DNA from: Bacteroidales bacterium
GTDB taxonomy: Bacteria > Bacteroidota > Bacteroidia > Bacteroidales > P3
Direction of reading: 5' to 3'
DNA: 12,705 nt
NCBI GenBank assembly: GCA_012837565.1
Contig: DUQY01000075.1
Location: 1-12,705, forward strand
Positions 6,834 to 12,705 of this stretch are shown here, one piece after another (position 1 is the first letter of the stretch; each line of letters begins with the position of its first letter). Both the position numbers and the translations under genes were made by a program. The notes beneath the pieces are model-generated. The model ran no database searches. It had not been told where the DNA came from and saw nothing but the letters and a program-made list of their open reading frames with translations.

Positions 6834-8669
6834 TTAGTTAGATACCGGATATTTTATTCTGGTGTGATAGACCGCTTGTAGTTTAAGCTTAAGATGTTGT
6901 TTGATGGCTGATATATCCTTAAAAGTTATATCTGCATTAGAAAACTGATTTGTTTTTATTTGCTCATCGATGATATTATCTACCAAATCACTAATTACTT
7001 TTTCGGAATGATCTGACATACTTCTTGAGGCTGCCTCAACACTATCTACCATCATTACTACTGCCGTTTCTCTTGAAAATGGTTTTGGTCCTTTATAGGT
7101 AAATATGTTTTCATCAATTGGTAGGTTTGGATGCTCTAACTTTTGTTTATTGTAAAAGTATTTTGTTTTACTTGTTCCGTGGTGAGTTCGTATGAAGTCA
7201 ATTAATGGTTCTGGTAGTTTGTATTTATGTGCTAGTTTTACTCCGTCAACCACGTGCGAGGTGATTATTTGTGCTGATTCCTCATTATTAATTTCGTTAT
7301 GTGGGTTGAAGCCTGTGTGTTGGTTTTCTATGTAAAACAATGGCTTAAGAGTTTTGCCTATATCGTGGTGAAGGGCACCTGCTCTTGCTAGTAGAGCATT
7401 TCCTCCAATTTTATGTATTAGTTCTTCTGCAATGTTAGCTACCTGAACGCAGTGCTGGAAAGTTCCTGGAGCTTTAACGGATAATTCTCTCAAGATTTTA
7501 CTATTGGTGTCGGAATATTCTAATAAGGATAACTCACTAACATATCCAAATATCTTTTCAAAAATATAAATTAATGGGAAAGCTAATAGGGTTAGTGCTG
7601 CATTTATTGCAAAATAAGAGAATCTATATGGATTAATTTTGCTTAGGTCGGCATCTTGAATAAGGGTTAGGGCTATATATATAATTGAATAGGTTAAGAA
7701 TACAAGTAAGCTTGTTTTGAAGAAATCTCTTCTTTTTTCCAACTGCTCCATGCTTATAATTACCATCATTCCAACCATTAGTTGATAGAATACAAATTCA
7801 AAACTATGAGGTGCAGAAAATCCTATAATGATTATATTTACCAAAAAGACATAGAGTGAGGATCGTGAGTCGAAAAACGTTCTAATTAGAATTGGAGTTA
7901 GACAAAGTGGGGCTATGTATATGTATTGGGAGTTGATGTCAATTATTAATGATGTCGTTATAACCATAAGAATTATAACTAATAATATTAGGAGAATTTT
8001 CTTTGTGTCGTTATATAGCTCTGGAATTATGTATTTGAAAAAGAATAGCATTGCCAACAGTGCCAATGAAACTAATATAAACTGACCTATTATTTGTTTG
8101 TATTTAGTTTTCTGAGATGTGTATTGCTTCTCATATTCCTTTTTGTAAATAGATAAAGCCTCATATTTAGTGTCATCTATTTGTTCTCCTGTAAGAATGA
8201 TTTGATCGCCCTTTGATATGGATTCTTTTATTGGAGATATATTATTTAATTGTATTTGTAGGTTCTTTTCAGTTACCTGCTCATTGAGTTGAAGGGGTGT
8301 TGTTATATCGGCTATTCTTATTTCATAGGGTATTGTATCTTTTACGAGATAGATAATATAGTCCAAGGGTAGCCCTTGTATTTCTTGAGGAAGTGATATA
8401 AATTCTCCTTTTTGAGCATCGAAATAAAGCTTTTTGTTTTTAACTATTGCATTTTTCTCTTCCTGAAATTCATTATCGGTTTTATAAATAGTGATATTGA
8501 ATGGAGATATTAGGTTTTCATGCTCCCAGAAACTACTTTTTTGAAAATCGTATTTAAAGGTTTCGTTCTTTGGAGATATAAAAACAATTAATGCACTTGA
8601 TATTAATATTAGAAAAACTTTGCCTACTGATGACCAAAACTTTCTAAACTTCCTCTTATTTGTTTTCAC
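6834..8669 (-). CDS. pgpH: 7TM-HD family phosphodiesterase (PgpH-like, probable c-di-AMP hydrolase)
   Basis: 611 aa with the PgpH layout: one N-terminal membrane segment (about 17-32), an extracytoplasmic 7TMR-HDED-type region (33-192), about seven membrane segments (194-373), then a cytoplasmic HD domain. Metal-binding residues of the HD domain are all visible: His406 (TFQHC), His434-His435-Asp436 (HHDIGK), His472 (TSHV), His496-His497 (HHGTS) and Asp542 (MVDSVEAASR). Characterised relatives such as Listeria PgpH cleave c-di-AMP to pApA, so that activity is inferred here. It is shorter than Listeria PgpH because the outer region is smaller. The start is a GTG lying inside the last codons of the mlaF-like gene (14-bp overlap). 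No in-frame ATG precedes the first membrane helix, so GTG is the best start, and translational coupling is likely. Ligand of the outer domain unknown. Confidence 0.88.
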   Translation of the reverse strand: MKTNKRKFRKFWSSVGKVFLILISSALIVFISPKNETFKYDFQKSSFWEHENLISPFNITIYKTDNEFQEEKNAIVKNKKLYFDAQKGEFISLPQEIQGLPLDYIIYLVKDTIPYEIRIADITTPLQLNEQVTEKNLQIQLNNISPIKESISKGDQIILTGEQIDDTKYEALSIYKKEYEKQYTSQKTKYKQIIGQFILVSLALLAMLFFFKYIIPELYNDTKKILLILLVIILMVITTSLIIDINSQYIYIAPLCLTPILIRTFFDSRSSLYVFLVNIIIIGFSAPHSFEFVFYQLMVGMMVIISMEQLEKRRDFFKTSLLVFLTYSIIYIALTLIQDADLSKINPYRFSYFAINAALTLLAFPLIYIFEKIFGYVSELSLLEYSDTNSKILRELSVKAPGTFQHCVQVANIAEELIHKIGGNALLARAGALHHDIGKTLKPLFYIENQHTGFNPHNEINNEESAQIITSHVVDGVKLAHKYKLPEPLIDFIRTHHGTSKTKYFYNKQKLEHPNLPIDENIFTYKGPKPFSRETAVVMMVDSVEAASRSMSDHSEKVISDLVDNIIDEQIKTNQFSNADITFKDISAIKQHLKLKLQAVYHTRIKYPVSN

Positions 8670-9417
8670 TTTGTTCTTTAATCTTTTTTGTTAATGACGT
8701 ACAGAAAACAAAATCATTTAGTTCTTTGTTATCACTCTGGAATATGTTCTCTTTGTTACCTTCCCACCATAACTCTCCTTCATGAAGATAGTAAATATTA
8801 TCACCTATCTCAACAACAGAATTCATATCGTGAGTATTAATAATGGTTGTAATATCGTATTCACGAGTTATATCATAAATTAATTCATCTATTAGAATTG
8901 AAGTTTGTGGGTCTAGTCCTGAATTAGGTTCATCACAAAACAAATACTTAGGTTTAGCTGCTATTGCCCTAGCAATTGCAACCCTTTTTTTCATCCCACC
9001 ACTTAATTCAGAGGGCTTCATTTTATTTACTCCCTTTAGGTTTACTCTCTCTAATGAGAAGTTAACTCTTTCAAGCATCTTTTCATAAGTAGACCTTTGA
9101 AACATTCTAAGAGGATACATTACATTTTCTTCAATAGTCATTGAGTCGAAAAGGGCACCTGCTTGAAAGACCATGCCTATGTATTTCCTAATATCAATTT
9201 GTTCTGAGGGTGTCATTTTATTTAATGCATGACCTCCATAAAGAACATCGCCCTGCTCAGGAAGATATAGTCCAACTAGTGTTTTCATCAAAACAGTTTT
9301 CCCACTACCACTTAATCCAATGATTAAATTGCATTTTCCTTTAGCAAATTTAATATTAACATCTTTTAGTATTTGTTTTCCATCAAAGGATTTCGAAATA
9401 TTTACAAGTTCAACCAT
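8656..9417 (-). CDS. mlaF: ABC transporter ATP-binding protein, MlaF-like (phospholipid transport)
   Basis: 253 aa, cytoplasmic ATPase of an MCE/Mla-type lipid ABC transporter that moves phospholipids between inner and outer membrane. Walker A GLSGSGKT (34-41), Q-loop Gln85 (GMVFQAGALFDS, typical of MlaF), signature LSGGMKKR (138-145), Walker B with Asp162-Glu163 in LFCDEPNSGLDP, and switch His196 in NTHDMNS are all intact. The usual DEPTSGLDP reads DEPNSGLDP, which should be tolerated. Its ATG shares one base with the stop of the permease gene upstream (TAATG), and its 3' end overlaps the next gene by 14 bp. The permease neighbour makes the assignment firm. The third partner, an MCE-domain substrate-binding protein (MlaD), is not found next to it. 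Confidence 0.92.
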   Translation of the reverse strand: MVELVNISKSFDGKQILKDVNIKFAKGKCNLIIGLSGSGKTVLMKTLVGLYLPEQGDVLYGGHALNKMTPSEQIDIRKYIGMVFQAGALFDSMTIEENVMYPLRMFQRSTYEKMLERVNFSLERVNLKGVNKMKPSELSGGMKKRVAIARAIAAKPKYLFCDEPNSGLDPQTSILIDELIYDITREYDITTIINTHDMNSVVEIGDNIYYLHEGELWWEGNKENIFQSDNKELNDFVFCTSLTKKIKEQSENK

Positions 9418-10163
9418 TAGAAAAATAAATTAGTCATTAATAGATTAAGTAACATTATTATAACACTGCTCTGAACAACAGCCTTTGTACTCTGTATTCC
9501 TACTTCCACCGAGCCACCTTTCATGGTATATCCTCTAAAAGATGCTATTGATGAAATTACTATTGCATTAACTGCTGTTTTTACAATAGCATAAACAATG
9601 TCATATACAGCAAAGTCCATTCTTATACCCTCAATGTAGTGGAAAGTTGACAAGCCATTTACAGCTCCTCCAAGTCCTCCTCCTATTAATCCGATAAAAA
9701 CACTTAAAATAATTAGAAGAGGAAAAAACACTAAACAAGCTATTACCTTTGGAAGTATTAGGTAGTTGGCAGTATTTACTCCCATCACCTCCATTGCATC
9801 AATTTGTTCTGAAATTCTTTGCGAACCTATTTCTGATGCTATCATTGAAGCACATTTCCCTGCCAAGATTAGAGATACAACTGTTGGGGCAAATTCCAAA
9901 ACAATAGATTTTCTTGAAGCAAAACCATATATCCAAGAAGGATAGATTGGGCTATCAAGGTTAAGTATCATTTGAATTACAACTGCTGCTCCAACAAAAA
10001 GAGAAACAATGCAAACAATTGGGATTGATTTCACTCCCAAAGCGTCCATTTCATGAAGTATTTGCCTCTTAAATATATGCATATTCTGAGGCTTCCTAAA
10101 TGCTTCTTTCATTAATAAAAGATATGCACCAAATTCTATGAAAAAACTTCTTAATCCAAACAT
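9417..10163 (-). CDS. mlaE: ABC transporter permease, MlaE family
   Basis: 248 aa integral inner-membrane protein, normal family length. It begins with an amphipathic N-terminal helix region (FGLRSFFIEFGAYLLLM), then about five hydrophobic segments (48-67, 88-108, 135-165, 185-205, 230-246). The family hallmark is the stretch at 101-130, which includes AGKCASMIASEIGSQR and EQIDAMEVMGVN. Near the C-terminus KGGSVEVGIQSTKAVV corresponds to the GGxxGVGxxTTxAVV motif. It forms the membrane part of the lipid transporter with the ATPase encoded directly downstream. The start ATG shares one base with the clpC stop (TAATG), which suggests the ribosome can re-initiate from clpC into this gene. Confidence 0.92.
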   Translation of the reverse strand: MFGLRSFFIEFGAYLLLMKEAFRKPQNMHIFKRQILHEMDALGVKSIPIVCIVSLFVGAAVVIQMILNLDSPIYPSWIYGFASRKSIVLEFAPTVVSLILAGKCASMIASEIGSQRISEQIDAMEVMGVNTANYLILPKVIACLVFFPLLIILSVFIGLIGGGLGGAVNGLSTFHYIEGIRMDFAVYDIVYAIVKTAVNAIVISSIASFRGYTMKGGSVEVGIQSTKAVVQSSVIIMLLNLLMTNLFF

Positions 10164-12705
10164 TAGTAAATTTCTATTTTTGTTTTATCTCCATCTTGAG
10201 AAACTTTAATATTTCTCTTTTTCTTATCATTATTTTCAAGAATAGCCTCAGAAACTGCATCTTCAACATATTGTTGAATTGCTCTTTTCAAAGGTCTTGC
10301 TCCAAATTGCATATCTATTCCTTTTTCAATTAATAGATCCTTTAACTCAGAAGTAAATTCAATTTTGTACTCAAGGTCTTTAAGTCTCTTTACAAGTTTT
10401 TTAAGCTCTATATCTATAATTTCAATAATATCTTCTTTTTCAAGAGAGCGGAAGAAAACAATATCATCAACCCTATTAAGGAACTCTGGCGAAAAGGTTT
10501 TCTTTATGTCATTATCTATTATACTCTTTTCTATCTCCTCTACTTTACTTGTTCTTGCAGTTGTTGAAAACCCTACACCTATTCCAAAGTCTCTTAGCTT
10601 CCTACTTCCAACATTAGAGGTCATAATAATAATGGTATTCTTAAAATCAACCCTTCTTCCTATTGAATCGGTTAAGTGTCCGTCATCCATAATTTGTAAT
10701 AAGATGTTAAACACGTCCGGATGAGCCTTTTCTATTTCATCAAACAAAACAATTGAATATGGATGCATTCTAACTTTTTCTGTTAACTGACCAGCTTCCT
10801 CATGACCAATATAGCCCGGAGGTGAACCAATTATCCTTGAAACACTATGCTTTTCCATATACTCACTCATATCCAAACGGATTAAGTTGCTTTCGGAATC
10901 AAACAAATATTTAGCTAACTCTTTTGCCAAATGGGTTTTACCTACTCCTGTTGGACCTACAAAAATAAACGAACCAATAGGACGGTTAGGGTCATTTATG
11001 CCTACCCTAGCTCTTCTTATTGATTTAGAGATTTTAGATACCGCCTCTTTTTGACCAACAACACTGGCTTTCAAGGCATCTTCCATTTTGAGTAGTTTCT
11101 TAGATTCGTCAGAGCTTACCTTCTGAATCTTCACCCCACTCATCATAGAAATAACATTAGCAATATCATTTTCGGTTACCTTAATATAGTTATTCTCTAT
11201 TTCTTTTTCCCAAACCTTATACTTTACAGCTATATCATCGTTTAAATCATCAATTTCATTTTTAAGTTGTTTTGCTTTTTCAAATTCTCTTTTAATAACA
11301 ACTTCTTTTTTCTCTGCCTCTAAGGCATTAATTTTCTTTTCAGTAGCAACAAGCTCATCTGGAACCCTTAGGTCTTTTACGTGTGCTCTTGCCCCTGCCT
11401 CATCCAATGCATCAATGGCTTTATCTGGCAATTGTCTGTCATTGATATATCTTTCAGAGAGATTAACACAAGCCTCAAGTGCCTTCAAATCATACCTTAC
11501 CTTGTGATGGTCTTCGTATTTGAACTTAATATTCTTAAGTATAGTTAGGGTTTCGGCTGATGTAGTAGGCTCAATCATTACTTTTTGAAACCTTCTTTCT
11601 AAGGCTCCATCTGCCTCAATATTCTTCCTATATTCACTAAGAGTTGTTGCACCTATACATTGTATTTCTCCTCTTGCAAGTGCTGGCTTAAATATGTTTG
11701 AGGCATCTAATGAACCTGAGGCATTACCTGCTCCAACAATAGTATGTATCTCATCAATAAATAGAATTATCTCAGGATTCTTCTCAAGTTCTGTTATTAA
11801 TCCTTTTAATCTTTCTTCAAACTGACCTCTGTATTTTGTTCCTGCAACAACTGAAGCTAAATCAAGAGTATAAATCTTTTTCTTATACAATGTGTAAGGA
11901 ACTTCCTTTGCTTCAATCCTAAGGGCTAGTCCCTCTGCAATAGCACTCTTACCAACACCAGGTTCGCCTATTAAAATTGGATTGTTTTTCTTCCTTCTTG
12001 AAAGAATTTGTGCAATCCTCTCCATTTCAATCTCTCTCCCAACAATTGGATCTATTAAACCTAATTGAACTTGCTCTGATAAGTTTTTTCCAAAATTATC
12101 TAAGAATGGTGTAGGCTTCTTGTCGTTTTTCAAAGAACCAACTTTTTTATATTTCTTCATAGGAACTTTACCCTCAAAAGAAAAATCATCCTGAGTATCA
12201 TCTAAGAAAAGAGGATTGTCGTTTGACTTGTATTTATAACTTGTTTCATCTTCGTCATCATCCTCCCCCTCTTCTGCATTTTCGTCTTTATAAGCCTCTG
12301 CTTGATTTTTTATCCATGAATGAATTATTTCGTAGGTTAATCCGTGACCAAAAAGAATATTTGCAACCAAGTTATTACCTTCTTTTAAAATTGCAGCCAA
12401 GAAATGTTCTGTACCAATTTCCTCAACACCTATATCAGTTGCTTCAAGAAAAGAAAGCTTAATAACTCTTTCTGTTTGTTTTAGAAGAGGCACATCTCTA
12501 TCTTGATTGATAGTATTTAAGATGTTTTGCTTTTTATAGGTTTGTTCTATTTCCTTTTTAATAGACTGGGGATCAATATTAAAATCAGACAATATTTGCA
12601 TTGCCTTACATTCTTTTTCACGTACAATACCTAAAAACAAATGCTCTACTCCGAAGAAATCACTTCGAAGCCTCATTGCTTCATCACTCCCTGCCTTTAT
12701 TACGT
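10163..12705 (-). CDS. clpC: ATP-dependent Clp protease ATP-binding subunit ClpC, 5' partial
   Basis: AAA+ unfoldase that feeds substrates to ClpP. The frame stays open past Met at 12676 to the window edge (nine codons, VIKAGSDEA). These match the ClpC N-domain, so only about 15 residues are missing. Counting from that Met: two N-domain repeats (1-115) with GVEHLFLGIVRE and GTEHFLAAIL; an acidic linker (131-145); AAA1 with Walker A GEPGVGKS (237-244), pore loop GTKYRGQFE (279-287), Walker B ILFIDEIH (304-311) and Arg finger in LERRF; a short M-domain with a UVR-like coiled coil (about 446-480), which separates ClpC from ClpB; AAA2 with GPTGVGKT (574-581), pore loop GYIGHEEAG, Walker B VLFDEIE and sensor-2 GARPLKR. 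VGF at 701-703 fits the ClpP-docking loop, so it is a protease partner. It is the most upstream gene visible in the operon. Confidence 0.96.
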   Translation of the reverse strand, partial: VIKAGSDEAMRLRSDFFGVEHLFLGIVREKECKAMQILSDFNIDPQSIKKEIEQTYKKQNILNTINQDRDVPLLKQTERVIKLSFLEATDIGVEEIGTEHFLAAILKEGNNLVANILFGHGLTYEIIHSWIKNQAEAYKDENAEEGEDDDEDETSYKYKSNDNPLFLDDTQDDFSFEGKVPMKKYKKVGSLKNDKKPTPFLDNFGKNLSEQVQLGLIDPIVGREIEMERIAQILSRRKKNNPILIGEPGVGKSAIAEGLALRIEAKEVPYTLYKKKIYTLDLASVVAGTKYRGQFEERLKGLITELEKNPEIILFIDEIHTIVGAGNASGSLDASNIFKPALARGEIQCIGATTLSEYRKNIEADGALERRFQKVMIEPTTSAETLTILKNIKFKYEDHHKVRYDLKALEACVNLSERYINDRQLPDKAIDALDEAGARAHVKDLRVPDELVATEKKINALEAEKKEVVIKREFEKAKQLKNEIDDLNDDIAVKYKVWEKEIENNYIKVTENDIANVISMMSGVKIQKVSSDESKKLLKMEDALKASVVGQKEAVSKISKSIRRARVGINDPNRPIGSFIFVGPTGVGKTHLAKELAKYLFDSESNLIRLDMSEYMEKHSVSRIIGSPPGYIGHEEAGQLTEKVRMHPYSIVLFDEIEKAHPDVFNILLQIMDDGHLTDSIGRRVDFKNTIIIMTSNVGSRKLRDFGIGVGFSTTARTSKVEEIEKSIIDNDIKKTFSPEFLNRVDDIVFFRSLEKEDIIEIIDIELKKLVKRLKDLEYKIEFTSELKDLLIEKGIDMQFGARPLKRAIQQYVEDAVSEAILENNDKKKRNIKVSQDGDKTKIEIY

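Noticed and set aside
10365..10724. Plus-strand Ser/Ile-rich ORF inside clpC, and a similar one at 12223-12462
   Set aside because: Antisense translation of clpC; composition reflects reversed Lys/Glu/Asp codons.
12674..12676. ATG at 12676 as the clpC start
   Set aside because: The open frame continues upstream with residues that match the ClpC N-domain, so the gene is cut by the window edge.

Overview
The window looks like a chromosomal segment from a low-GC member of the Bacteroidota, most likely Bacteroidales. Four things point there: a surface protein ending in a type IX secretion (T9SS) sorting domain with gingipain/hemagglutinin-like modules; promoter -7 boxes of the TAnnTTTG type; A/T-rich leaders without obvious Shine-Dalgarno sequences; and protein sequences of Bacteroidota type. 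There are no rRNA or tRNA genes, insertion sequences, phage genes or CRISPR arrays.

Layout. (1) 3-1193, plus strand: the 3' part of a T9SS-secreted adhesin-type protein, cut by the window edge, followed by a strong bidirectional terminator (1229-1261). (2) 1305-2915, minus: pyrG (CTP synthase), facing the adhesin. (3) 2916-3010: a short divergent promoter region with a TAnnTTTG box for each direction. (4) 3011-4435, plus: a stand-alone polysaccharide flippase of the MOP superfamily, possibly made from a leaderless mRNA. (5) 4436-4826: a 391-bp convergent non-coding gap. It holds four identical copies of the 11-bp dyad TCATGGCATGA, spaced exactly 22 bp apart, plus the gyrB terminator. (6) 4827-6773, minus: gyrB with its own promoter. 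(7) 6834-12705, minus: a tightly packed gene string reading clpC (5' end outside the window), mlaE-like permease, mlaF-like ATPase, and a 7TM-HD (PgpH-type) phosphodiesterase. Adjacent genes share 1, 1 and 14 bp, so they are probably co-transcribed and translationally coupled.

How the genes relate: most are housekeeping (CTP synthesis, DNA supercoiling, AAA+ proteolysis). The clpC-mlaEF-pgpH string groups protein quality control, lipid transport across the envelope and probable c-di-AMP breakdown; any functional link is inferred from the overlaps only. The most unusual signal is the 22-bp-periodic palindrome array at 4606-4682, which no gene explains. Secondary points are a Gln in place of the usual Asp in the GyrB EGDSAGG motif, and an MlaEF pair with no MCE-domain partner in the window.
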